DNA from: Amanita rubescens | Taxonomy: Eukaryota; Basidiomycota; Agaricomycetes; Agaricales; Amanitaceae | Assembly: GCA_015039365.1 (NCBI GenBank) | Contig: WION01000455.1 | Span: 1 to 42,425, forward strand | DNA length: 42,425 nucleotides | Direction of reading: 5' to 3' | Shown: piece by piece, positions 10,401-20,815 of the stretch | How positions within the stretch are numbered: the stretch's first letter is position 1 | How the letters are laid out: each line of letters starts with the position of its first letter | The notes under the pieces: model-generated | What the model saw: the letters and a program-made list of their open reading frames with translations, nothing else | Databases searched by the model: none | Told to the model about the DNA's origin: nothing | Translations under genes and position numbers: made by a program

Positions 10401-12481
10401 ACGTCAGCATCGGGATATGTGCCTCCCGCACGTCCCCTAGGGCGGCGGTAAGGGAATGGATCGTTAGGGGAGGAGAGCCGGATGAGACTGTCGAACGGAA
10501 TGCCGAATCGCGTGGTGGACGTGTCCTGATCGTAGTCATCCATCATGTCAGAGCTAACGTTCCGGAAAACCGGCTGAGGCGTGGGCTCGCCAGCTGCGGG
10601 AGCCGTAGCCGTAGAGGGTCGTGTGCTGGATTGCGAAGGTGGAAATTCAGGGCTTCCATTCAGTACGTGGGAGTAGCGGGGAGGAGAGACGGTAGGTGGG
10701 TGATAAAGGAAGGGGTCTACATTAGCATCCTTGGAATTTGAATTCAAATTGTCGTCATAGCGTTGGTGGTGGTTGTATTGTTGTTGGTGTTGCGGTTGTA
10801 AGACGGCGGCAGCTCGGACCGATCTCCGTGGTGGCACACGCCATCGGCTGATGCTGGAAACGCCCGAAGCGGTCCACAGGAGGTTGTCGTCCATTGAAAG
10901 GATCTTGTTAATCCCCGCGGAAGCGGTCTCGCCTAACTCGTTGCACAGCAGGATGCATTCGCCTTCTGACACGTCTGCGCAACCTTCTACGTCGGTTTTG
11001 CATACCAGTCCGGATTTGTCGCCGGAATAAAATGTTTCGAGAGAGGGATGGGTGGAGTGAAGCGCCCATACTGAATCGGCGTGGTGTGTGAATGTATGCA
11101 GGCAACGTTGAGAGGCCAGGGACCAAAGCTTGATAGACGCTTTTGGACATGAGAACCGAGGCCGGTTAATAGAGATCTGGTGAACTCACCGTCTGCAGAA
11201 CCGGTTAAAAGCTTATGCAACGTCAGAGCTCGAGAGCAAGATCAGATTCAAAGCAAGATGGCTTACGTAGCGAGCATCATCTGAGATAAGAATAGCACGG
11301 ATATTGTCAGTATGTCCGACGAGTTTGCCAGCACGTTTGCCGGTTCTGGGGTCCCATAGTCGGACAACGCGCTCGGGTGATCCCGAAGCGATGGTATGCC
11401 CGAATGGATCCGTTGCGAGAGCGTAGATGGATGATTTGGTGGAGGCTGTAGCGTCGGGTAAAACGAGGTTGGCGAGCGGTTCGGATTTACTTGAGCCGTT
11501 GAGGTCCCAGAGTTTGATGGTGCGGTCGAAGGATCCAGATGCGATCCAGCGTTGTTCGCGACTGCAGAGAGAAAAGGTGTCAGGTGGTATTGAAAGGGAA
11601 ACACGCCCAACAGCGCACCTGTGGGTTAAGCAGCGAACGTAGTCTCCATGTAGACCGACAACGTTGGGCTCTGAGGATGGAAGTAAGTGTGGATTCCAAG
11701 CTTTTATAGTCCCATCGGAGGAAGCAGAGACGACTGTGAGGAAATCCGTCAGCCGGGCTGACCACGCGTCACGAGATTATACGTGCCTGTCTGGTTATAG
11801 TTGCAGAGGAGGATGTCATTCACCCAGTCGTCGTGTATTTGAGCACATTGACGAAATGAACTTGGCTATAACACATTTTGAGCGTCAATTTTGCTATAGC
11901 AACTAAACGGGAAAGAGACTCGCCGTTTCGGGTTTAAATGACTGTAGATCCGTTTCCCACTGTCCCTCGTACGGAAGAACGTTTAGTTGGCTGAGCATGT
12001 GTCTTCGCCTGACCTTTGCAGAACTCATTGGGACGTCACCAATCACATCGCCGTCGCTCGTTACGCGCTCGTTGCCATCGTTATCATCGTCCTCGAACTC
12101 GTCCTCCCAGCCGGTCATGACCTCCCATCTTCCGCGCCTAAATGGACCCTCGGGCGCCCTCTTCTTCATGGGCAGGCCGAGGTCCCAGGATATCAGCTGT
12201 CCGTCTCTCCCACCGGAATAGAGGATCCCCTCTGGCGCCTCGCGTCCTTCGACGATGGTACAAGTGTCCAGGGCGAGCGAAGCGACGCCGAGACGATGGC
12301 GTGGATGTCGTCCAGCGTCCTGTTCTGGGTCGAACACGTCGTCCGGGCCGTCGTCGTCGCGGATGAGGAGAGGTGCGGACCGGCCCATACGCGTCATTGG
12401 ATTATGGGGCAGCCTCAGGCGGGGAACCGGCGCCGCTGGAGGTGGAATGACGTACGACACCCGTTTTCTGCTGACCGTCAT
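7491..12481 (-). CDS. WDR48/UAF1-type WD40 protein, deubiquitinase activator
   Basis: Homologue of WDR48 (UAF1), the WD40 scaffold that activates USP1/USP12/USP46-type deubiquitinases. Seen: N-terminal [13 protein letters not shown] repeats such as [58 protein letters not shown] and [15 protein letters not shown], then [15 protein letters not shown]. These are followed by the DUF3337 C-terminal region: [16 protein letters not shown], an SLD-like segment, and the tail [20 protein letters not shown]. Ten exons with introns at 11866-11908, 11734-11786 (GC-AG), 11562-11618, 11212-11266, 11140-11189, 9254-9309, 8289-8339, 7874-7935 and 7761-7815; frame is continuous throughout. The start at 12481 is the first Met before the conserved N-terminus. 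Unusual: a long Pro/His/Ser-rich insertion sits within the WD region (roughly 9,950-10,750). It is divergent to PRP6. Confidence 0.92.
9665..9698. repeat. GCC/ACC trinucleotide run inside WDR48 exon
   Basis: A short GCC/ACC microsatellite which on the coding (minus) strand encodes a run of glycines. It lies in the linker before the DUF3337 region, so length changes would be tolerated structurally. Confidence 0.8.
9941..9965. repeat. GGT/GGC trinucleotide run inside WDR48 exon
   Basis: GGT/GGC repeat encoding a run of prolines on the minus strand, at the edge of the Pro/His/Ser-rich insertion of the WDR48 homologue. The surrounding 800 bp is also low in complexity. Confidence 0.8.
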
Positions 12482-12610
12482 GGCGGGCGGGCAACGCTCG
12501 GGCTGCACAAATACAGCCAAACACAGCATAGCCAAGTATAGACAAACACGGCACAATAGCCAAACAAACGCAGCGACGAGCGCTCACCACGCTCCTTGAC
12601 TCCATCCATC
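12482..12610. promoter_or_regulatory. Compact bidirectional promoter, WDR48 / PRP6
   Basis: Only 129 bp separate the start codons of the divergent WDR48 (minus) and PRP6 (plus) genes, so both promoters and both 5' UTRs must share this interval. No TATA box is evident. Sharing suggests co-expression of two housekeeping nuclear genes. Confidence 0.65.
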
Positions 12611-15600
12611 ATGGCCTCAAAAGACAAATCAAACAAGCTGGCTTTCCTCTCGATGCCAGCACCGGCGTCGTACGTCGCTGGTCTCGGTAGAGGGTAAGTA
12701 ACAGCTATATGCGCGTCAACAAACCTAATATTCATCTCAGTGCCTCGGGTTTTACAACCCGGTCAGATATCGGTCCTGCTCGAGAGGGACCGTCTGCAGA
12801 AGTGATCGCGTGAGTAGCGTGAGTTACTTTTCCCGCCAGTTTGGAACATCTGACACCGCATATACTCTTACAGTGAGGCCCAAATGAGACGAGGAGAAGA
12901 ACCTGAATATGATCCAGATGCATACCATGACCCCGAGAACGAGACTGGTCTATTTGCGGGAACGGTGTATGAAGCAGATGACGAGGAAGCCGACCGCATA
13001 TATGCATTCGTGGACGATAACATGGACAGGAGGCGGAAGACAAGAAGGTAGGCACATATATTACCAACATTGATTTGACAGCACCTGACCGCGATCCAGG
13101 GAAGCACGCGAAGCCGCAGAAGCCACCAAACTCCGTTCTGAGCGACCAAAAATTCAACACCAGTTTGCCGACCTCAAGCGTGGTTTGTCTTCCGTGACTG
13201 ACGAAGAATGGGAGAACCTCCCCGAGGTGGGTAACCTCACCAAAAAGCGCAAAACCCGAGAAACAAGGTTTTTTGTCGTCCCCGACAGCGTTATTGTCGG
13301 CGACCGGGATAAAATTGGCTACGAAACACATTTGAGCGCGGAACAACAGCTGGATGGGACTGCGACGACCGTGGGCGAGACAACGACCGACTTTGTCGAA
13401 CTGGGCACCGCTCGTGACAAGGTTTTATCCTTGAAACTCGACCAGGCGTCAAGTTCGGCGTCTGGTTTGTCAACATCCATCAATCCCAAGGACTACCTTA
13501 CCGATCTCAATAGCGTCGTCCTCAAGAGCGAAGCTGAGATTGGCGACATCAAGCGAGCTCGCATGCTCTTTGACTCGCTCACCAAGTCCAATCCAAAACA
13601 CGCTCCTGGATGGATTGCAGCAGCCCGAGTCGAGGAACACGCTGGGCGTATGGTTGCCGCTCGAAAGATTATCATGAAGGGCTGTGAAGAGTGTCCAAAG
13701 AGTGAGGACGTCTGGCTCGAAGCATCCCGTCTACATGTACGTAACCCACCCATCTTGGTCGAACGTAACCTAACTTGTTCTCTCCAGAATGACAGCGATA
13801 CCAAAGTCATCCTGGCCCGAGCCGTACAACACGTGGGACAAAGCATCAAAATCTGGCTTCAAGCTGCCAACCTCGAGCATGACGTTGAGGCCAAAAAACG
13901 CGTCCTCCGCAAAGCACTCGAAGTCATCCCCAACTCGGCACGGCTATGGAAAGTACTCGTCAACCTTGAAACAAATCAAGTGGACGCCCGCGTCCTACTC
14001 ACTCGTGCAGTCGAGTTGATTCCACATTCGGTCGAGCTATGGCTGGCATTGGCCCGGTTGGGCAACTCGCAGCACGCTAAAGCCGTACTCAACAAGGCGC
14101 GAAAGTCTATCCCCACCTCGCACGAGATATGGATAGCAGCTGCACAATTGCTCGAACAAGAAGCGATCGACGAGGCCGCTGAGGGCAAGGAACCCAAATC
14201 GATGGAGATCGTCGACAAGACGATTGAGATGGGTGTGCGGGAGTTACGAAAGCATGGAGTATTGTTTACCCGTGAACAGTGGTTGCAGGAAGCGGAAAGG
14301 TGTGACGAGGGTGGCAAGCCGAGGACATGTGAGGCGATCGTGAAGGCGACGGTCGCGATGGAGGTGGAAGAGGAAGACCGGTACACGACTTGGGCGGGTG
14401 AGGTAGAGGCGATGGAAGGAAAAGGACGGATTGCGACTGCCCGCGCGGTTTTGGCGTATGCTCTCAAGGTGTTTCCAAATCGCGTCAAGTTGTGGGAGAG
14501 GGCGGCTTATCTGGAGCAAAGTCACGGTACTGGGTGCGTTGTCTTTGTCTTTGATCGTTTGTTATATGATGCTGATGCAGCATATAGTGAATCTCGGGAG
14601 GCGCTATTGCAGCGCGCTGTTGAGCATTGCCCACAAGCAGAGGTGCTATGGTTGATGTGGGCCAAGAAGAAATGGGAAGATGGCGACGTTCCAGCCGCCC
14701 GTGAGGTCCTCGAGAAGGCTTTCCTTGCCAATCCGGAGAGCGAAGCTATCTGGCTAGCTGCCGTCAAACTAGAAGCAGAAAACGGACAATTCGTAGTTGC
14801 CCGCGCGTTGCTTACACGTGCACGAATGGTAGCAGGTACACCAAGGGTAAGTTTATTATTACGACTCAATCAACAAATGCCAACCTCCCCCATACAGATT
14901 TGGATGAAAGCGGTTGTCTTCGAAAGACAACAAGGGCAGCTCGACACAGCACTCTCAACACTCGAAGAGGCCATCACCAAATTCCCTAAATTCGCCAAAC
15001 TGTATATGATCCAAGGCCAAATCCACCAAAGCAAGCAAAACTATCCTCAAGCCCGCGCTGCATATGCAGCAGGCCTTAAATCCTGTTCAAACGAGCCCGT
15101 ATTGTGGATCCTCGCCAGCAGGCTAGAGGAAGCGGACAACAAGAGCATCAAAGCACGTGCGCTACTCGACAAGGCTCGGCTGATCATGCCGAACAACGAC
15201 GAGCTTTGGGCGGAGGCCGTCAGAGTCGAAGAACGTTCTAGCGGCGCCATTCAAGCCAAATCTGTCCTATCGCGGGCAATCCAGGCCTGTCCTGCCTCGG
15301 GACTTTTATGGTCCATGCTCGTATGGAGCGAGCCCCGTCCAACGCGTAAAGCGCGCGCGACAGATGCAATGACCAAGTCGGGTAAACACCCACTCGTGAT
15401 ATGTACCGTTGCCCGCCTGTTTTGGCAAGAACGCAAGATTGAAAAGGCGCGCGAGTGGTTTGATCGGGCTGCCAAGGCGGCGGGTGCGGATGAGTTGGAT
15501 TCGGGGGATATTTGGGCGTGGTGGTATAGGTTTGAGAAGGAACAAGGGACAAAGGTGGGTGTTTTTTACGTCATTGGTTGAATGGGTGGATTTTGATGAC

Positions 15601-15756
15601 AGCTGTGAATAGGAACATCAGCAAGAGGTGATTGACAAGTGTACCGCTGCCGCGCCGAGACATGGGCATGTGTGGCAGGCTGTTGCGAAGGATCCAAAAA
15701 ATGCGGGAAAGAATACCAAGGAGGTGATGGAAATTGTTGCTCCTGCGTTGTCATAA
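12611..15756 (+). CDS. PRP6: Pre-mRNA splicing factor PRP6 (U4/U6.U5 tri-snRNP, HAT repeats)
   Basis: PRP6/PRPF6 bridges U5 and U4/U6 snRNPs in the tri-snRNP. The N-terminal PRP1_N domain is visible: PAPASYVAGLGRGASGFTTR, DIGPAREGPSAE, EPEYDPDAYHDPENETGLFA, DDEEADRIYAFVDDNMDRRR and FADLKRGLSSVTDEEWENLP. It is followed by tandem HAT (half-a-TPR) repeats through the C-terminus, with motifs such as GWIAAARVEEHAGR, SREALLQRAVEHCPQAEVLW and AREWFDRAAKA. Introns: 12694-12740, 12810-12873, 13048-13099, 13737-13787, 14534-14587, 14847-14897 and 15555-15612. Three of these are multiples of three without stops, so they read through in a plain translation. The start codon at 12611 follows ATCC and directly precedes the conserved N-terminus; the last exon ends in VAPALS. 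Full length and intact. Confidence 0.95.
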
Positions 15757-16096
15757 TGTGTTGTGGTGGTGTATATGTACAAGTATCTTCCATGGTGACA
15801 TAGATGTCGAATGTCGACATATCAGCTGCGGAAAGTTAGACGTTCTCAGCGTTGACAGGGGAACACAGGGTACTGAAAGTACAACACCCAACCCTCCCTG
15901 ATTCCAGGAACCTGATCACCAGCCCACTCTACCCTCGTTATGCACGTCTGACCTATCCCGTACACGAACATGACCGATTGCTTTTACTGACGTCTCAACC
16001 ATGCGCCAGACGGCGATTCAAAGTTCCGTATGAGAAAAAAGGCAGTCAAAAAGTTTCCGTCGCGGATAGTGCGGCCCATCATGCATCACGCCCACT
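15757..16096. other. Short intergenic gap
   Basis: About 340 bp downstream of PRP6. A plus-strand open frame (15852-16100) has no recognisable similarity and looks like chance. No other signal was found. Confidence 0.4.
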
Positions 16097-16528
16097 ATGA
16101 GTAATGCGGCGCCACCAGTCGCCAAGGTGGCAAGATTCAGAAGCCCGAAACATGCACACGCGCAGCAAACTCTAGGTTAGACCCAACGCCGCTGGTCGCA
16201 ACGCAACTCAACCTGAAAACGCTCTCTTCATCCGAGTCCGCTGCGATGCAAACGATGCCTGCGGCCGAGCGTAGTGAAAACAGCAGTGGTGAGTACGATT
16301 TTCGACGACTGGGTGGCTGCAGTGTGCTGAAACGGGTCGTTACAAGACAAGCTCAGCTCCAGTTCGCCGTTTGACAAGTTTCAACTGGCGGTGAAAATTG
16401 GAACTTTGGACAGGGACGGTGATGAAGAACAGGTTGTTGAGGTAGTTGGAGTGGAAGATGCATACGATACGTTTGTCGCGAATACGAAGATAGTCGTGGA
16501 CTGCCTGTTGATGTTGAGAGGTGCCTGA
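16097..16528 (+). CDS. Small hypothetical protein, two exons, one frame break
   Basis: No family recognised. The second half is well supported: a donor GTGAGT at 16289 and an acceptor ending TTACAAG at 16346 give a 58-bp intron that joins two open frames and leads to a stop at 16528. The C-terminal part reads KFQLAVKIGTLDRDGDEEQ and then VVEVVGVEDAYDTFVANT. The first exon from the ATG at 16097 (MSNAAPPVAKVARF) is one base out of frame with the rest at about 16175; one missing base in the GG there would fix it. Alternatively translation starts at an internal Met near 16249. The predicted product is about 120 residues, Ser-rich in the middle, with no signal peptide. Similar single-base breaks occur in other genes of the window. 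Confidence 0.4.
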
Positions 16529-17157
16529 GAGGTGCGTCTTGGGTGCTTCTCGGAGTTTTGTGCTTTATGAACGACCAGCGGTTCGCATAGCCACGAGGAG
16601 ATTAATAAGTACTAATAGTCAGGATCATGGGATGTGGATGAGAGCGACGACAAAGAATTTATTTTGAACAAATAATTTTTCAAAAAATATAATAATCGAC
16701 CACAACTTGGACCTTGATTAATGATTACTAATTATAATGCAGTCTGTGGGCTACCGAACGGCGGGACGCCAAACACGCCCCTGATACGGCGCTATGTACG
16801 ATCCGCGGGGTACGTGCCTAGAATTGTTTTCTATGACTGAGTGTCTGTAGGTTTGAATGACGTACGTGTCCTCGTCCGACAGCAGCACGAATCTCCGGAG
16901 GGCCAATTTCGCAAGACCCACGGCCACATTTTTTGACTCACCCACCGCTCCCTCACGGCCTTGTACTGTCACAGCAGTACCGCCAAACCCTTGACTCTCA
17001 GGCTACAGGACGTGCTGCTTGACCGGCGCTCGGGCGTGAATCTCAAACAGATCCAGAAACGCAATCAACCCCGGGAACCCTAAGTGCGTCCCGCTTCATC
17101 ACTATTGTGAAACCTGACATACATATGCGTAAACGTGACGTAGCAAAGTTGTGAACT
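16529..17157. other. Intergenic, AT-rich stretch and diverged repeat sequence
   Basis: Contains an AT-rich patch at about 16660-16740. Part of 17040-17140 (gtcccgct, then gacatacat and gtagcaaagtt) resembles 21500-21570, so it is probably the left part of a diverged dispersed repeat. A minus-strand open frame at 16751-16972 is not recognisable. Confidence 0.4.
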
Positions 17158-17315
17158 ATCAGATGGATGCATGAATGTTGGGTATAATTGAGGTCGGTTA
17201 CCTGAACGGATTGTGTCGTTTTATGCGCATGTTGATGCATTTCCAGTTCTGAGTACGAAAACCAAGTGCTGATGAGGCACAGATCCGAACTTTCGAACTT
17301 GAGGGCGCAACAGTG
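17158..17315 (+). repeat. Dispersed repeat A, copy 1
   Basis: About 160 bp nearly identical to 39059-39233 (same strand), from gatgcatgaatgttg to gggcgcaacagtggcc. Copy 39059 has about 18 extra bases (tatacaagtaagtctcga) in the middle, absent here. A third, diverged copy lies at 22363-22475. No coding capacity; probably a fragment of a transposable element. Confidence 0.85.
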
Positions 17316-17436
17316 GCCTCGTCGCAGGCCGCCGATGGCGCTCCCGCAACCTGGTCCTGGGCGAATTAGGCTACGGAGGTTTTTCCCGCTCATGCCATTT
17401 GGTTCATCTTTGCGGATCAAACAGTCCCGGGGCCCT

Positions 17437-17834
17437 GCAGCGGACTTGCCAACCCTGCCAGGGATCAAACGCCCGATTTGGCCCAGTACAACCAGCCCAG
17501 CTCAGATCTGTGCAGTGGAACTTTGAATGTTCGCGTTTCCGCCCCACTGTGGTAAGCTACGTGAAACCCATATTTTAACGTCGCTGACCCTGGACCCACC
17601 ACCACTCAACTGCACCCCGCCGCACCCTCCTGCGCCCTCTCGCGCCCTCCCGCACCCCTATGGTAGCCTCAACGAGCCGTCCGCGTCGTCGATATCAACG
17701 GAACGACGTGACAGCTCCAGTTGATCTTGATCATCAAGCAACGCGTCGAGTCTGAATGGCGAAAACCACTACATCGCTACTGATGATCGATGGCTGGTTA
17801 CCACCAGTGACAACGACAATGCCGACGGACTCGC
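17437..17834 (+). repeat. Inverted repeat B, left arm
   Basis: Matches the reverse complement of 22938-23160. Two blocks align: 17437-17480 (ending cgcccgatttggc) and 17655-17834 (from ctatggtagcctcaac to gacggactcgcc). The left arm has about 170 bp extra between the blocks, rich in CCCTCC-like pyrimidine runs. The arms enclose F-box copy 1 and the kinase pseudogene. Confidence 0.8.
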
Positions 17835-17844
17835 CTTCAAATTT

Positions 17845-17938
17845 TGTTCACTCGAATCATATTAGCTCATCATATCCTGTACTATATAATAAGCGATCAC
17901 GTATGCGTATTTTACGGCGGTAGCTTCTATACTTAGTC
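17845..17938 (-). repeat. Repeat C (inverted copy) at the left edge of F-box gene 1
   Basis: Its reverse complement is closely similar to 39252-39345 (from ggactaagtatagaagct to gagtgaacaaaa). The outer about 40 bp is also repeated in inverted orientation at 19493-19525, so F-box copy 1 is bracketed by inverted repeats. Confidence 0.8.
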
Positions 17939-17999
17939 CATGTCAAGTATTCTTTGGTACTATGGTGAAAATCCTGTGCTCAGTGCTGACATATGGCCG

Positions 18000-19363
18000 A
18001 TGAGTAATTCACTTGACCGCGTATCGTCGTATCCTCCATCGCCAGCAAACATGTTGTTCGCCTCTGGCTACCCCATCTTGTTTCCTCCAGAGATTCTCGA
18101 TGAGATAATCGATCAAACTGACGACAAATCGACCTTGCTTTCCTTCGGCCTCGTCTGCGGACGAACTCTTGTCAAAAGCCGACGTCGTCTATTCTCCTCC
18201 CTCGAGTTCACCGACCACAAGAATTTCGACCGCTTTTTGCGTCTCGCCGGCAAGCCATGGACCAGTTTTACGTTGGCCGTCACAGAGATTCACCTGCAGG
18301 ATGTCTTTCACCACAACTTCCGCTACCGTTATAAGTGGGAGCCTATACAGGTTGCATCAAACCTCCGTAACGTGAGCTCACTGAGTATATCAGCACACAA
18401 GTTCTGGAAACCCGGATGGCAGATCGTATCGCGCTCTGTCCTGGATGTTATCTTCCAGTTGAACCTACACGATCTCCAGATAGATGCGGTGGGCAAATGG
18501 CGCACGGAAGATGTTGTGATTCTATTCAGCCGGCTTCCTTCTTCTGTGAAAACACTTGCCTTCCGGAGGCTACGATTCTGCGAAACGCCGAATCTCTCTC
18601 GCCATTTAGATACATTTCGTCGCCCTTTCCGCTTCAGAAATATCGACAACATCTCGCTCGCTCTTCTAAGAGACGTATTGGACCCATCGAGGAACCTGGA
18701 CCTCGACGTCACCGTGCAGGCCTTCCATATTCGAAACCCCGACGTTCCCCTTGCACATGCCGACAATCTCTTGACCTCGAGATTTTTACATCACATCGGT
18801 CATCATCTTGAACAGCTTCTGATTACCTTCAAAAAACCATATCTCGGTGAGCACAGTTTTGTGTCAAATATATGATATCCCTAAGCCACCGATCTTCAAC
18901 AGATTCAACCCTTGCATATTTAGAACCAACTCAAATTTCCCAATGCATCAACATCCGCATGCTTTTTGTCGGTTTTCCAGATTTTGCATACAAAAAACCC
19001 CCGCTTCTCTCAGCCATGTGGAAACTGTTGTCCGCGCTGCCCGCGCCGAACGATCTGGACGAATTTTGGTTCAAGTTCACGCCCCTTTACAGCGCCTTCG
19101 AAGATCAAATGTCTTTGTTTGGATTCTTTGAATCTCCGAATCTCCTTCATAGATTGAGGCACATGTTTCCGAATCTGAAGATAATCAAGATTATATTGGA
19201 CACTTGGGGACAGTCAAGTTATGATTTGTACTTTGAAGGGTTGCGTCGAGCGACTGACTTGAGAGCATTTGAGGAAATTGGTTTTGTGAAGCTCGTCGCG
19301 GGAGGTATGAAGGAACATGTTGCGTGTCACTCTGTTTTAGAGGGCTGTAATTATTTGTTGTGA
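18000..19363 (+). CDS. F-box-like protein, paralogue 1
   Basis: Begins with an F-box-like segment (PILFPPEILDEIIDQTDDKS, then LLSFGLVCGRTLVKSRRRLF), as in basidiomycete F-box families that recruit substrates to SCF ubiquitin ligases, followed by a leucine-rich region without a recognised domain. One 56-bp intron (18847-18902, donor GTGAGC, acceptor TTCAACAG) joins QLLITFKKPYL to DSTLAYLEPTQISQC. I chose the ATG at 18000 because it aligns with the start of the near-identical copy at 26445; an in-frame ATG at 17940 would add 20 residues not shared by copy 2. Ends CHSVLEGCNYLL. Intact frame. The F-box assignment is moderate; substrate unknown. Confidence 0.7.
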
Positions 19364-19492
19364 AATTACGTGGTTCCAATTGTCCGCGTGCATACACCGT
19401 GTACGCGGCGCCAGAAATATTCATTCACTTGGACAACAGTGGCAGCTCTTACCATTTTCCCCTGCGACTTCCTCTTTCCTTTTTCGGGAAGC

Positions 19493-19575
19493 TCCCAGTA
19501 CAGGTTATGACGAGTCGAGTGAACAAAACCTGATGCGGGCAGAGGAACTCGGTTGTGACTTTTACCACTAACCCG
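19493..19575 (+). repeat. Repeat C, right copy beside F-box gene 1
   Basis: From gtacaggttatgacgag to cttttaccactaac; close match to 39311-39397 (gtacaggttatgatgag to cttttaccactac). The first part is an inverted copy of 17845-17883. In the 39-kb copy the two halves are fused with no F-box gene between them. Confidence 0.8.
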
Positions 19576-19973
19576 ACCGAACATCCAGCTAATCGATTGC
19601 ATGCAAGAGACTTCATTCGCTTTCGGAATCCTACCGCAATCAAGTTTAGAATCATATTCTCAGTGGCTTAGGAAAAGAAACTCTTACGTGACGTCTTCGT
19701 TTTCGATCGGGCTAGAGGGTTGATATTTGTAGCTTGAACGATACCAGTAAAAGGAAATTGTCAACGTACTGAAGAAGTAATACCAGATATTGATGCAATC
19801 ATGTGATTGTCAGGTTCCTACCGTAATGATTAGGTTCAGAAAGTAATGCAGCTCAAACAAAAAAAAGAAAAGCCTACATAATATACGGGTTTTTGTTTTT
19901 GAGAGGCCTGGTGTGGGTTATCAAAATGCAGTTAGTAGAAAAGTCAATTTGCGTACTGTACGCGATGTCGCCA

Positions 19974-20815
19974 TCATACGTTATTCATACTTGGCCGTTT
20001 CAACGGTTCCCTCACCCAGCAGCGCTGAGTTACGTCCCACGCTCCATTGCTCAAAGGGTGCTCGGCTAGCCGAGGTGGTCGAACGCCTCGAAAGACGAGA
20101 GACAGTATCTGCAAGTCTGATTCACCGGCAAAAGGTATATGATTATCATAATGGATCTTGAAAGAGATTAGCATGAGGGATCAGCATGTTTAATGTGACG
20201 TACTTCATAATAAAGGCATCCAAAAGCAGACATCTGAGTTCTGGATGGAGCGTCATCAGATGCCAAACCTTCGTCATCCTCTGACCGTCAAAATAACTCT
20301 GGGGCCGCAAAGTTCAGATGTAGCGCTCCCGATCTCGTTTTTGTAGCTTCTGAGGGTCAAGTCAAGCCAAAATCAGCTATTTGGACATGAAAATTATCAT
20401 CTAAGAGGACATTCTCCTAGAGAGAAGAATTAGCAGTGTAACATAATGTGTCTGAGGTAGAATACTCCGCGGAGATCGCCATGAACTGCGCCTTCCAAAT
20501 GGATGTATTCCATGGCTTGTGCGGCTTCCAGTATCTTCCGAAAGAATGGTAGTATGAACTTGTGCTTGAGGGATCGCCACATCATCTTAAAAGGCTTATT
20601 GCCTTTGAATCAGCAATTGCATTATAACAACAACTCGAAGACAGAAAGACATACAACTTGGTTTTCAGACTTGTACAACACTTTTAGTGCCACGACTTCT
20701 CCCGATCGTTCGCCTTTGAAAACGCGCCCAAAGCCGCCACCACCAATGTAATCACGATCGTCTGGTATGCTGACTCCAGTCGCGATCATGGATGGTGGAA
20801 TGATAGGTACCTTTG
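19974..20815 (-). pseudogene. Tyrosine-kinase-like (TKL) protein kinase, decayed
   Basis: Kinase motifs appear in order on the minus strand: glycine loop GGGGFGRVF, VALKVLY (ATP-anchoring Lys), AMEYIHLEGAVHGDLRGENV (catalytic HGDLxxxN) with LLDD, ADFGLT, FAAPEL, SAFGCLYYE and RCWVREPLKRPSMNNV, the usual end of fungal TKL kinases. Introns are plausible at the boundaries (for example a donor after SENQV and one after HGDLRG, and GAA-gtacgt before IHYDNHIPFAGESD). Two in-frame TGA codons, at 20357-20359 (just after DFGLT) and 20288-20290 (after APELF), break the activation segment. The N-terminus is not traceable with confidence beyond about 20810, although open sequence continues to 21164. All core catalytic motifs survive, so decay is recent. 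Confidence 0.75.
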
